Origin: Cocos nucifera
Lineage: Eukaryota > Streptophyta > Magnoliopsida > Arecales > Arecaceae
NCBI GenBank assembly: GCA_006176705.1
Contig: QRFJ01000382.1
Span: 124,001-188,000, forward strand
Direction of reading: 5' to 3'
Length of the DNA: 64,000 nucleotides
The stretch's first letter is position 1. Each line of letters begins with the position of its first letter. The notes below the pieces were generated by a model. That model did not search any database. It saw nothing but the letters and a program-made list of their open reading frames with translations, and was not told where the DNA came from. Shown piece by piece: positions 11,141 through 22,446 of this stretch. The translations under genes and the position numbers were made by a program.

Positions 11141-11790
11141 GAAAAAGCTGAAGGAGCATGAGAGAATAAATTTGAATGAAGAATGCTCAGCAATACTTCA
11201 AAATAAATTACCACAGAAGCTAAAAGATCCAGAGAGTTTTACTATCCCTTGCATTATTGGTGATTATAGTTTTGATAAAGTTTTATGTGATTTAGGAGCA
11301 AGTATTAATCTCATGCCTTTTTCTATTTTCAGGAAAGCTGGGTCTAGGAGAACCAAAGCCTACCACTATTACTCTTCAATTAGCCGATAGATCCATCATC
11401 AAATATCCAAGAGGTATAGTGGAGGATGTCTTGGTAAAGGTAAACAAGTTTATTTTTTCTATTGATTTTATTGTTCTTGATATGAAAGAAGATTATGATG
11501 TACCCCTTATTTTAGGGAGACCCTTTTTAGCTACTGGAAGAGCTTTAATAGATGTTCAACAAGAAAAATTAATTCTTAGAGTCCAAGATGAACAAGTTAC
11601 TTTTAATATTTTCAAAGATACTAAACATCCTGATGATAATCAAACTTATTTTCTAATTGATATTATTGACAATTCAGTATATGAGAATTCTGTAGAAAAT
11701 AGGTTTGAGACTATAAAAGCTAGCAATGTCCAATTGAAAAAGGGCTCGATCAAACATGAAAGTATTCCAATTGAAGTGGCACTAGATTGA
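11082..11790 (+). pseudogene. A1 aspartic protease, one frameshift
   Basis: The protease follows gag in an overlapping frame. The active site is D-L-G-A-S-I-N-L-M-P (about 11289-11318). A single extra base near 11330-11336 shifts frame; the rest (11390-11790) is open and ends I-P-I-E-V-A-L-D with TGA at 11788. The flap and C-terminal motif I-L-G-R-P-F-L-A is at about 11509-11532. No RT follows: coding resemblance ends here. T4 and T5 have the same protease type. Confidence 0.8.
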
Positions 11791-12892
11791 TCCACTTTAG
11801 AACTCAAAGAAAGTCAAGCTGAAGACTATAAATCAGAACTACTAGATAGGTTATTTCTTTTCTTTTTAGTTTTGATCATTTTTTTTCTTTTATTTTTAGT
11901 AATTTATTATTGCTCTTTTACTGCTTTGGTGTGTATTTTCAATTTTGCAGAAAAAAATCAATGAGAGCTCAAGCAAAATTTCAAAGCTTCCAAAGAACCA
12001 GACTGAACCAAATCAGGTGTATTCCTTCCTATCCTTTATTGCATCCTTTATTTTTCTTTCTCCTTTAAGACAATGTAGAATAAGTTAGGGGGTAAAAAAA
12101 AAAAAATCATGTGTCAAGAAGAAAATCTTGAGCAAGATAGACTGGATAAGTGATAAAAGATAGAATTATTTGCTAATGAATGTAACGAGTTAAAGAAGTA
12201 GATTAGTTGGTCAGACTTTTAGCAGCCTACTTAGGTCATTCAAAAGACTATTAGCACTTCTAATTGCACATGCACACTAACAAGGCAAAGTAGGTATTGA
12301 TTATAAGGCCAACTGAGGATTCAATTATCACTAAAAATTGGTAATTAATATACATTCTAATCAAAGAAACTTGAATTTAAGGAAAGAGCTACCTGCCTAA
12401 AAATAAAGTGCAAAAGATAGAGTATATGTGGATTGCCCAAAGCCTAGTAACTGGGTCTCTGCACCTAGGTCAAGTATGAAAATTCACGTAAAATGGTGAA
12501 GGAAAGGCCAGGATGCTCAGCACATAAAAAAAAAAAAAAAAAAAGGGCAGTGTGAAAGCTACCTTAATTCATGAGTATAAAATTGAGAATGTATAGAAAA
12601 TTGACCAAAATAGGTGATAAGAGAGGATACTTTTGTTCTTTTAATTTAATACTGAAATGCTAAAGTTAGTCATCACGAACACAAGTGCTATAGATCTTTG
12701 ATGTACTCTAAGAAAATTTTTAATTATATTGACTGAAAAATTTACTTCTGAAGCTCAATGCTTAATTAGCAGTATTTTCTAAACTTTTTGACCTTTAGTC
12801 CTAGATTTTATCCTTTTGATGGATAATCTTATTAAAACATGGTATTAAATAAAATATTGCTAAGAGAATAGTAATGACTAAGTTGGGGGCTG
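11791..12892 (+). other. A1 3' non-coding region and polypurine tract
   Basis: About 1.1 kb without open frames. It carries poly-A tracts (about 12096-12107 and 12527-12544) and ends with the polypurine tract AAGTTGGGGGC (12880-12890), two bases before the 3' LTR. T5 has the same region at about 59340-60488, so this is a family feature replacing the missing pol. Confidence 0.75.
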
Positions 12893-14763
12893 TGATAAAT
12901 GGTAAATATACTAATAAAAATATTAAATTATAAAATAAATTAATCTATTTTTTAGAAATTGATACTTTTGTTAATCTTATGTAGGAAAGAAGGCCACCAA
13001 TATGAAGATCTTATTTTTCTAGTTCAGATGAAATAAATTTCAGGCAAAATGGACTTCAAACGAGCCCAAAATTGAATTTCAAAATAAAATAAAATAAAAT
13101 AAAATAAAAATAGAGCTGGTTCGGTTCAAATCGGTTCAGAAAAATTGGCTCAGCAGATCGTCCAATCCGACCGCATCCAGCAGACCAACCTGCTGATGCA
13201 ACATTGATGCCAAGCTGACGTCAGCATTTTTTGCGGTGCACGGTGGATCATTTGGAGGGCATTTCAGAGATTTCACATGGAGAAATGTGCTCCGATTGAC
13301 TGAAGAATGCGGCGGTCCATGCAACACCGGACTCGCGCATGGTCTGTAGAGGATGATTTAAGAATTTTATCTGATCCGACGGGCACCTTTCACTAGGATT
13401 TGATCGGATGGCTGAAATGCATGCACTGACAAACGGCATCCGCGACTCTCGATCGAGATCCAATGGTTAAGATTCATCCCAACTTTAAACTAAAGATCAG
13501 AAGCTTTCCTGTGTGTGATCTGATAGCCCAGATTTGATCTTCAAGGCTAATCCGATGGTCCAAAAGAATTCCAACTTGATTTGGGATTTTAAAATGATTT
13601 TTGAGTGATTTTTGGACCGTTTGATCAACATCCAACGGTTAGAATTAATCTAGGATTCGTTTTGAGTTGTTTTGAGAGTTTTAAACCTAATTTTTAATAG
13701 GATTTTGATGGAAAATCCACCTCTCAGCCTATAGAAAGGCCTGTTACCAAAGAAAAATAAAAGAGAGAGGGGAGATAGTAAAAAAAAAGAGAGAAAGAAA
13801 AAGAAGAGAAAGAGAGGAGAGAGGTAGAAGAGAAGAGAGATTTTTGAGAGAAAAGAAAGGATTTTTAATTTTTTTTCTTCTTCGAACAATCAGAACATTG
13901 ATCAAGGAGCTTCTTTTCTTCTTGACCAAGTTCTCCACACCAAGAACGATGGACAATCAATTTCAGCAAATAAACAGTCTAATTTCTTATTTCTTTTTAT
14001 TTTATTTGCTATTTTTAAACTTGTTATCATGAACTAAATTTTCTTTTACTAAGGCTAAGGTGTAGCCACTCTTTTGATGCAATATTCAGTATGATTTATT
14101 TTTAATTTTAAATTTTATTCATGAGGAGTATATAAATCTGATCTTAATGCTTTTAGATTACTGGCCATCTTCTAATTGACCTGATGAACATAGATGTTAC
14201 GGACCAAGTATATCTATGTTATTGCTTCTTGATTATATACCTTGTATTATGAATCAAATTAGAATTCATATGCATGCAAAAATTTTAGTGCGCTTTGGAC
14301 GCAGCGTATTTTAATTAGAGGATTTCACAAAACTTAATGCATTAATATTTATTTAAATTACACCTGGACTACCAAAGGATAATTAATAAATATTGATAGT
14401 TTTGCTATGCCTGGACCAAAGGGTAGTGAATAAATTAGGAGACTCCACCGTCACATGAAATAAAATTAATCTAATAACCTGAATATTGTATTGACTGAGT
14501 TGGTGAACCGATTGCCTTAGTAACACATTGCTCTTAAGTTTAAAACCCTAATAATTACACTCTCTCTATTTTCTTAAAATTTTTAATTATTTCTTTATTT
14601 TATTCTTTAATTTTTTATTCTCATAAATCAATCTTCTAAATAAAGCATAGGAAAGAGCTTTTCAGTACTTATGTTCCAATCCTCTAGGGATGATACTCTA
14701 CTCATTTACTTTATTACTTGATCGACTGGTGCACTTGCCATAGCTATAGATTAGCATGCATCA
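12893..14763 (+). repeat. A1 3' LTR
   Basis: 1871 bp, starting TGATAAATGG and ending GCATGCATCA. It contains an AAAAT/AAAATA run near 13080-13110. The TATA-like site of the 5' copy has changed here (CCTATAGAAAGG near 13730). Confidence 0.85.
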
Positions 14764-15630
14764 GCTGCTCGGAGCCACAGTTGTAGATCCGATCTCTTGC
14801 GTGAACCTGGGTGTTAATCCAGCAAACTGAAGAAGATCTAAGAAAGATGAGAAAATATAGGATTTTGGTGTTGGAACCAGGGAGAAGAGAGAAGAGAGTT
14901 TGGGAGAAAAGCTCAATTGTATTCCCTTCCATTATAAAAGTTACAATGTCCTAGTTTATATATCCTAAAGTTCCCATATGAACCCTAATAAATTCCAACT
15001 CAAAAACTTTTTTAGACCAGCCCAATACATGAAAGCACTCACCGAGCCCAAGTCTCACATGCTCTAATCTCCTGGGTCTAATCTCAACCCATACATGAAT
15101 TAGCCTCCTTAAGATCTTTCAAACCAGGCCTTAAGACCCATAGAATCAATCCAAATCCTAGTCCAAAATAGACCCTCGCGTAACTCTGCCCATGCACTGA
15201 GCCAGCTCAATCTCCACACTAAGTTGGCTAAGTTTCATTGGGTCGGCTCAGTCTGAAACTGAGCTGGCCCAATTCTGTGCCATGCCTGCAGTCCCGAAAC
15301 TCAATCTTTCTATTTTGCATGTGCTCTGAGACTTAGCCGATCCAGTTTTGAACTGAGCCAGCTAACCTATAGAAAATCTTCTTTCTGCAGTCTTGATTCT
15401 TCGGCTTTGGTTTCTTGCTCCACCTTGAATCTCAAATCTCCGAAGCATCAACCAGGCCCCTTAAGGCCCTCAATACCTAAACCTCAAGCCTGTGGAGAGT
15501 TACATATCGTCTCCACTCTTGGATAACTCCTGTCCTAGCCCTAGGACCACATCTATCCTAGCCTTCTCGGAGCCCTCACCTTGGCTTTGCCCGTGGCCTC
15601 CTAAGGCTTGGGAGCACCACACCACCTACA
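14764..15630 (-). repeat. C2 5' LTR, main part (the rest is 7442-7456)
   Basis: This copy of the C2 LTR was cut by A1. The 15-bp remainder is at 7442-7456 and the sequence resumes at 14764 with GCTGCTCGGAGCC. A minus-strand TATA-like motif lies near 14955-14965. The right end reads CACCACCTACA, followed by T1 antisense ORF sequence. Confidence 0.8.
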
Positions 15631-16185
15631 CTGCATGAAGCTTTTGCTCGAGTTTAGATATCCTCTCACTCCAACCTAATTGATAGGTATCGTAGATGAG
15701 CTCAGTATCGTGCAACTATTTTTAAAGTATGGAGAACTTCTTCGACCAGTCCCACTCATATTGTGCTTTATCAAAGGACCATGGTGAACTCCCTCCAGTA
15801 ATTGGATCTTCTTCTTTATCGCTTTAAGCTCGATTTCGAGGGAGTTAATCTTCGCCGTTAATACCCAAGACTTGCTGCTAGAATTTTTCTTAAGTTCGAC
15901 AAGCTTCCTCTCAAAAATGCCCTTCCAGATGTCGAAGTCTGTGGAGTCCTTCATGTTTAAGTTTCGTAGGCGAGTGACTTCTTTGGTCACCTCTGAGGCA
16001 TTCTTCCGAGAAGCCTGAAGACCCTCCTCCATTCTTTTCAACTTCTTCTTCAGATGATGGATTTTCTTCTTCAAGCTCTTTATCAAAGGCTTCAGTGGGA
16101 CTCCCTGAGGTAAGGAATCGACATTGATTGGGGACGGCAGGTTATGACCCAGGTCGGTGGAAGGATACTGGATAACATATGACAC
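15631..16185 (-). pseudogene. N-terminal part of T1 antisense coiled-coil ORF
   Basis: The minus-strand frame 16185-15676 encodes a Lys/Leu/Glu-rich coiled-coil protein (P-L-I-K-S-L-K-K-K-I-H-H-L-K-K-K-L then R-K-N-A-S-E-V-T-K-E-V). Near 15780 a frameshift moves it to a frame that runs to the C2 junction and continues at 4832-4471. The open frame has no ATG at its start (GTG at 16185-16183), so it may be a downstream exon of the antisense transcript rather than a separate gene. No enzymatic motif seen. Confidence 0.55.
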
Positions 16186-16288
16186 AACACCAATGTGAAG
16201 AATGGTATAGACAAAAGTGAACTCACTTTCATTTAACTAGAAACTTTCAGGTACAAAGCAAGTCAATAAAGAAAAAGAAAAGATACAA

Positions 16289-18230
16289 CTACTCGAGGTC
16301 TACAACCTCAAGGGGTGCAGTGGCAGAAGAAGTTGGGGCACTCTCGGTAGGTTTTGGTGCCTCCAAAGCAGGCTCAGGCACCTTCGAAGTAGGCTCAGGC
16401 ATCTCTTTGATAGGCTTAGTACAAGAAAGATCGGCCCCAGTGCTGGACAGTCCCGCTTCATCATCGGCCTCCTCCTCCTCTTTCAAGAAGCCGAGGTCAA
16501 GTTCGGGGAACCTCTGAGCTATCCGCCTTTACAGAGCTCGAAGCCCATGATGCATGCCTCCTAGTTGAAGGCAATGTTTAGGTCCTTAATTTTAGGGGAG
16601 ACCTTAAACTCCTCCATGGCTTGGGCTGCTGCCTCCGAAATGGACTTTGCCAATTGGGCCTCTAGCTCAGCAATCTTGAGCTTGGCTTCTTTCTTCTCCT
16701 TTGCCTCTAGAGCTAACGCTTCCTTGAGTCTGGTCGAGATGAACTCCTCTCTTCAAAGTGCACCATACAGGCTCTCACTTTCCACCATTTTCTCCCCCAC
16801 GAGGTGCTCAGCCTCGATAGTCATCACCTGAAGATGATTAATCTTGGCCTGAAGGTCTTCTCGAACCTTTAGCACCTCCACCTCCAGACGATTTGCTCTC
16901 TTGAGGTGGGCAAGCATGTGGTGGCCTGACTGCCATGAATAGATCGCTATAAGGTGAATAAAAAAAGGATAAGAAAATAAAAATAAAGCATGATGAGATG
17001 GTTATCCTAACAACAGTCCTGAGAGACTCCTAGTTGAACTGCCTCCGATCAACGTTGGCCAGGCGGTCCACCTTCTCTAGGAGGGCAAACCTGTTAATTA
17101 AATCTCGAATGATGTCTGGGTTACCAAACGAATCTGCCCCCTGGTCTTCACTGCTGCCCCGATCGGGCTCGTTCAAGCACACCTTGCGAGCCTTCTTCAT
17201 GATGGTTGCCTTCCCTTTCCTCCTCTTCTTCTCTTTGTTGACTGGGGGATCAGGCGCACGATCCTCGGAGGGGAGATTCGTAGGCTCGGGGAGAGGAGAT
17301 CCCCCCTCAGCGATGATGACATGGGCGGTCGGGATGACCTCATCTCTTGGGCGAACCTTGGGAGCGACATCGATGGTGGCAGAAGCCACAGGGTCGAATG
17401 CGCTGACCTTTGCTCATTTCGAGCTCTCGCCTAGGGCCTTCCCTTTTTCTTCTTCTAGGCATAAAGGCCCTTGGCGAGCCTCTTTGCGGCATTGGTGTCC
17501 ATCTTTGTAACAAAGAAAAAATTACAATCAAGCAAGGTACATATGAAATCTCATGAGAATTCATATATATACAAATGCATTTAATACCAGTAGGATCAAG
17601 AGGGCTCAAGCCAAGGTTGAACAAGATCTGCTCCTTCAAAAGGTCGAAAAGGAGAGGAGCTTGGTATGCATTGAGTTTGTTAGAAGACTCGAGGTCAGCT
17701 CCATCCAGACTAGGAGCTCGACGGACTGATTCCTAGAGGAAGCCCCAAGGAGGAAGACCAAGTATCAAGGTTGGACATTAGACAAAGAAGTACTTTTTCT
17801 TCTAGTTATGAACGAAAGAAGGAGCACCTTTCAGTAACCTCTTCTTACCGAACTGAGGGGAGAAGTACCACCAGTTCTTTACGGAAGGATGATGCTTAAA
17901 AGTATAAAAATTTTGGACGAGTGAGACAGTTGGTCGAACTTTGATCAAGCGACAAAGGAAAAAAAGGTCAATTATGAACCAAAAGGAGTTCGGTATGATG
18001 GAGGCAAAGAAGATATTCAAAAAGTGAAATAGGGTGTGACATAGGAAGGAGCATAAGACTTTCAGATACAAGCAAAATTGATCTATTGGAGGTGAACTAG
18101 CACGGTCATCTAACCCAGGGATCTCAAGATCATACTCCGGTGGGATGCCATACTGTATCTGAATCAGAGAGAGGTCATTCGGATTAAGGATAGAAGGGAT
18201 GATGTCTGGAGCGAAAGGCTGATGGGGCAT
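16289..18230 (-). pseudogene. T1 antisense ORF with Transposase_28-like (plant transposon protein) domain
   Basis: Minus-strand ATG at 18230-18228 (MPHQPFAPD) opens a frame to about 17802. Its residues Y-G-I-P-P-E-Y-D-L-E-I-P-G, P-P-I-D-Q-F-C-L-Y and P-N-S-F-W-F match the plant domain known as Transposase_28 (PF04195). After stops near 17800-17700 it continues through K-E-Q-I-L-F-N-L-G-L-S-P. A probable 85-nt intron (17587-17503; GTATTA to ACAAAG) leads to a Pro/Lys-rich segment at 17502-17030. A second intron-like gap (about 17010-16935) leads to a coiled coil, then V-V-D-L-E and a stop at 16289. Several stops disrupt it. The domain name does not imply transposase activity. Confidence 0.75.
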
Positions 18231-18235
18231 GTTCT

Positions 18236-20514
18236 TGTTAGAAATATGTGCCCTAGAAGCCAGAATTGGCTGACACTTGTAATACACTTCTAGGGGCAAA
18301 ATTATAATTTTGACTAAAATCAATAAATGGGTTATTTTCTATCACATATGTGTATTTAGTGTCTGTGATACATCCTTTGAGTTAATGGTAATGATAATTC
18401 ATATTTTCAAGAGTTGAAAATTTAAGACATGAATAATCATTATTAACTCATAAATTGCTCTTGACCATAGGATCATCACGAGGATGGTGATTGATCCGGA
18501 AGGTTGGTGTACAATCGCTTCTATTTAGTAGATGAGTCTTGAGTCTACGGTGTGGAGACACCGGAGCGAGAGTATAGGTACTCGTTAGAGAACGAGGGCA
18601 CTGAGCGTGACCACCTCGAGTAGTCATTAGGGAGTCTACCTTCTCGTCAATGACTGACTCGATGCTATAGTAGTGTGTCTGGTTCTTTGACCTGAGATGC
18701 ATCGGCAGTTCATCTTGAGGGTGTTATAGTTTGACTACACCATTACTCGGTCTCCTAGCCATATGGAACCCTGAGGTGTATGTTGGCTATGACATGTTCA
18801 TTGTAGGAACTGGATTGCATCAAGATGGAATCTATCTACCTCGGTGGTAGAGGAGTAGCCCTATGATGATCATGAGAATCAAGTCCAGAAATCCATGGCC
18901 ATGGTAGAGTAAAATAATAGAAAGAGTTTCTATTTAGATTTTCACATTGGACTCGAATCGAATGATTACATCATATGACAGAGACTAGGGTTTGACGAGT
19001 TCACCTTAACCCTAATCTGATCGGGGCTCAAGATAGAAGAACTGAATCACACAGGTAGCTGCACCAAGAGGTTCACATTCAGCTCTGATGGGTTGCCACC
19101 ATATACTGCTAGGTGTCACTGGTGGATTTTGGGAAGCAATTAGAATGATTTAGATGATCGATCATTCTAGCTGTTCGAATCAGAAGAGTTCTGATCCATC
19201 GAAAGGAGTTTCGATGATGTCAATGATAGAGATCATGACATATCCCATTACCATACAGAACTGAACCTAACTGGGTCACACAAATAAGGGTTTGAATCTG
19301 GTGATCATCAATTGAACTGATCTAGTTCAATTGATCTGAATGAGATTCAATTAGGTTCAAGGAAATCGTGCTAGCACTCGATTGAACCTAACGTTCTTCT
19401 TTTGCTATCATAAATAAGTTGTCCTGTCTGAGCCAAAGGAGTTTGTGCTCAAACAGAGGCCTTCATATGGTCTGACTGGAGGTTGTCCAAGTCAGAAAAG
19501 GTTGTCTTATTTGTAAGACACTACCTGCCATTTTTGGTCACCTGCCATTTCTTGTTCTTTGACTTTGGTCAAAAGTCTACCTTTGACTGGTCAAACGTTG
19601 ACCATTGACACTTTGACTTTTGACCACATGTCATGCACCTATTGGAGAGCTGGTGGGGGCCTGTCCCCCTGCCAGAACCTGGCAAGGAGAAGGGCGCACG
19701 CCACCCTAGGCGTGTGCCCAAGTTGGAGGCGCCTAGGAGTCCTTGTTGGACAAGGACTCCATCTCCTTTTTGGATTCCAATTAGAGTTCTTCTAAGAACC
19801 AACTTTGACTGGTCTTACGCACCCTCTAAGGAGGAATCCAGGGGACTCTATTCCCATCAATCAGATTTAGATCTGATTTTACAAAGGGTTGTGATTGGTT
19901 GGGAAGAAGAGGAGTTGGATCACAGCTAGTCTATAAATAAGACCCTGCGCCCAACTCAGATTCAATGCAATTCAATTAAGAAACCCCACGCCCCAAGGCT
20001 GCCTCTCCCCTCCTTCTCCACACCATAGTCTCTTCTCCCCTTGCTCTCCACGTCCAAAAGGAGTTTTGGACCTTGGTTGGTGCGATTTAGATCAAGAAAA
20101 GGCGATCAAAAAGAAGAAGGCTGCGCTGCTGCAAAGGACGACTGCTCATCTTCAAAAGAGTTTTGAAGATCCTCCAGATTAGATCCAGATCTAATTTTTG
20201 GAGGCATGATAGAGAAGAAGAGGATCTCTAGATCCAACCCGAGTGGATACCGATAGAGGCCAGGCGCTTGCGTGGCTAAGATCCAGAACCTTCCGCTGCA
20301 AACAAGATCATCAACAGGGTAATAGGATTACCCAGATCAGGTAAATTAAATTTGATTTAATTTATCTTTTAATTTTATTTTATTAAAATAATAAGAATAA
20401 GATCTAAAATATATCAAGATCTGATTAGAGATCAAGAGAAAAATTTTTGAAATATATCTCTTGATCTGATCAGATCTGAACGAACCTGGACCGGGAAATC
20501 AGGATTTTCCTTCA
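18236..20514 (+). repeat. C1 5' LTR
   Basis: 2279 bp. TATA-like TCTATAAATAAGA lies at 19930-19942. Runs of TTGACTTTTGACC-type motifs occur near 19555-19625. It ends AGGATTTTCCTTCA. Confidence 0.95.
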
Positions 20515-20516
20515 AC

Positions 20517-20530
20517 TGGTATCAGAGCCA
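20517..20530 (+). promoter_or_regulatory. C1 primer binding site (initiator tRNA-Met)
   Basis: TGGTATCAGAGCCA starts two bases after the LTR. This is the classical plant copia primer site. Unlike the Athila sites in this window it shows no decay, consistent with a young insertion. Confidence 0.95.
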
Positions 20531-20996
20531 TGGTTCTAAAATGTTTAGATCTAATTTTAAATTTATTTTAATTAGAAAATAATTGATTTCAGATGTCACA
20601 TGAGATGTGATCAGATTTGAAATTATTGGAAAAAATTAAAATTAAATAATTTGGATCTAAGATTAGAAGATATGCATGACTATTCTAGAATAGAAATTTC
20701 TATAGAATATTCTTGCATATTTTATTATCGATTAAATCATTTTAGATCTTTATTTACTATTTTTTGATTATAAGTTATTAACATCTGAAAAATAGCAAAT
20801 AAAAAATTATTTAATATTTGAATATCATATGAATATGATTGATGCATGTCTAGACTATTATATAGAATAGTTCTACATAATTATCTAGATTTAGAATTTA
20901 TTTTGATTAGATCAATTTAAATCTAATTTTAGATATTATAGATAATTTAGATCGAAAATTGCATGATTTGATACATGAGATGTATGCAAAATATGC

Positions 20997-21996
20997 NNNN
21001 NNNNNNNNNNNNNNNNNNNNNNNNNNNNNNNNNNNNNNNNNNNNNNNNNNNNNNNNNNNNNNNNNNNNNNNNNNNNNNNNNNNNNNNNNNNNNNNNNNNN
21101 NNNNNNNNNNNNNNNNNNNNNNNNNNNNNNNNNNNNNNNNNNNNNNNNNNNNNNNNNNNNNNNNNNNNNNNNNNNNNNNNNNNNNNNNNNNNNNNNNNNN
21201 NNNNNNNNNNNNNNNNNNNNNNNNNNNNNNNNNNNNNNNNNNNNNNNNNNNNNNNNNNNNNNNNNNNNNNNNNNNNNNNNNNNNNNNNNNNNNNNNNNNN
21301 NNNNNNNNNNNNNNNNNNNNNNNNNNNNNNNNNNNNNNNNNNNNNNNNNNNNNNNNNNNNNNNNNNNNNNNNNNNNNNNNNNNNNNNNNNNNNNNNNNNN
21401 NNNNNNNNNNNNNNNNNNNNNNNNNNNNNNNNNNNNNNNNNNNNNNNNNNNNNNNNNNNNNNNNNNNNNNNNNNNNNNNNNNNNNNNNNNNNNNNNNNNN
21501 NNNNNNNNNNNNNNNNNNNNNNNNNNNNNNNNNNNNNNNNNNNNNNNNNNNNNNNNNNNNNNNNNNNNNNNNNNNNNNNNNNNNNNNNNNNNNNNNNNNN
21601 NNNNNNNNNNNNNNNNNNNNNNNNNNNNNNNNNNNNNNNNNNNNNNNNNNNNNNNNNNNNNNNNNNNNNNNNNNNNNNNNNNNNNNNNNNNNNNNNNNNN
21701 NNNNNNNNNNNNNNNNNNNNNNNNNNNNNNNNNNNNNNNNNNNNNNNNNNNNNNNNNNNNNNNNNNNNNNNNNNNNNNNNNNNNNNNNNNNNNNNNNNNN
21801 NNNNNNNNNNNNNNNNNNNNNNNNNNNNNNNNNNNNNNNNNNNNNNNNNNNNNNNNNNNNNNNNNNNNNNNNNNNNNNNNNNNNNNNNNNNNNNNNNNNN
21901 NNNNNNNNNNNNNNNNNNNNNNNNNNNNNNNNNNNNNNNNNNNNNNNNNNNNNNNNNNNNNNNNNNNNNNNNNNNNNNNNNNNNNNNNNNNNNNNN
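20997..21996. other. Assembly gap of exactly 1000 N
   Basis: All bases are N. The round number suggests a placeholder or rounded size. It removes the gag start and most of gag of C1. Long open frames crossing it are artefacts. Confidence 0.99.
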
Positions 21997-22227
21997 TCAG
22001 TTCTTGCTATGGAATAGACTTCTTCCAAAAGAAAGTCTTATGGAAAGAAAAAGAAGTCTGTGAAAAAGCAAAAGGTGGAAGGATCAAAGAAGAAGAAGGC
22101 AGAATTGAAGAAAAAGGCCGATGACAAAGGAAAGTGTTTCCATTGCAACAGCGACGGCCATTGAAAGCAGAACTGCCCTACTTACCTGGCCACCCTGAAG
22201 AACAAGAAGGAAGGTCCTTCTGGAGGT
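21997..22227 (+). pseudogene. C1 gag C-terminus with broken zinc knuckle
   Basis: A Lys-rich stretch leads to a CCHC nucleocapsid knuckle C-F-H-C-N-S-D-G-H-stop-K-Q-N-C (22135-22176). A TGA at 22162-22164 stands where these knuckles normally have Trp (TGG), a one-base change. The frame otherwise continues to the protease. Confidence 0.8.
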
Positions 22228-22440
22228 ATGCTCATTATTGAGTCTAACCTTACAATTTCTTCTGCATCCAGTTGGGTGCTTGACTCTGGTTCTAGTGCTC
22301 ATCTGTGCACTTCTATGCAGGATCTTGAGGATAGCAGGAGGCTGAGGGATGGAGACATGATCCTACGCGTTGGTAATGGAGCAAGAGTTGCTGCAGTAGC
22401 CGTGGGAACATACCCTCTGTGATTACCATCTGGTTTAGAC
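22228..22440 (+). pseudogene. C1 aspartic protease
   Basis: The active site W-V-L-D-S-G-S-S-A-H-L-C is encoded at about 22273-22308. A TGA at 22420-22422 stops the frame within the usual L-P-S-G segment; the reading resumes in the same frame and continues into integrase. Confidence 0.85.
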
Positions 22441-22446
22441 TTAGTT

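Larger units (their letters stand above)
7457..14763 (+). mobile_element. A1: Athila-like Ty3/gypsy element with gag and protease only
   Basis: LTRs at 7457-9319 and 12893-14763 flank a 3.6-kb internal region. The primer site resembles the Athila type (tRNA-Asp family: TGGCGTCGTTGTTGGAGA). Gag and protease are recognisable, but RT, RNase H, integrase and any envelope-like ORF are absent, and the space is too small for them. Imperfect 5-bp target repeats flank it (ACTGC at 7452-7456, GCTGC at 14764-14768). It inserted into the C2 5' LTR. The same family occurs as T5. Confidence 0.85.
4833..15630 (-). mobile_element. C2: non-coding minus-strand LTR retrotransposon (copia-type signals) containing A1
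   Basis: Two direct repeats of about 876 bp, 4833-5708 and 7442-7456 plus 14764-15630, flank a 1.7-kb internal region. On the minus strand the internal region starts with an initiator-tRNA-Met-type primer site (TGGTATCAGAGC, 7436-7425) and ends with a polypurine tract next to the 3' LTR (5721-5709). The LTR reads TGTAGGTGGTG at its 5' end on the minus strand. No gag or pol is recognisable, so this is a LARD- or TRIM-like non-autonomous element. A1 inserted 15 bp from the inner end of its 5' LTR. GCATG occurs within 1-2 bp of both outer ends. Confidence 0.8.

Noticed and set aside
11791..12892. Possible envelope-like third ORF expected in Athila elements
   Set aside because: No open frame of useful length and no signal peptide or membrane segment; same result in T4 (40531-41774) and T5 (59340-60477).
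17034..17510. 158-codon plus-strand frame
   Set aside because: It is the shadow of the minus-strand T1 antisense ORF, whose residues match a known plant domain.
20907..22063. Long open frames on both strands across the N gap
   Set aside because: They exist only because N codons do not terminate translation; the flanking real residues are few.
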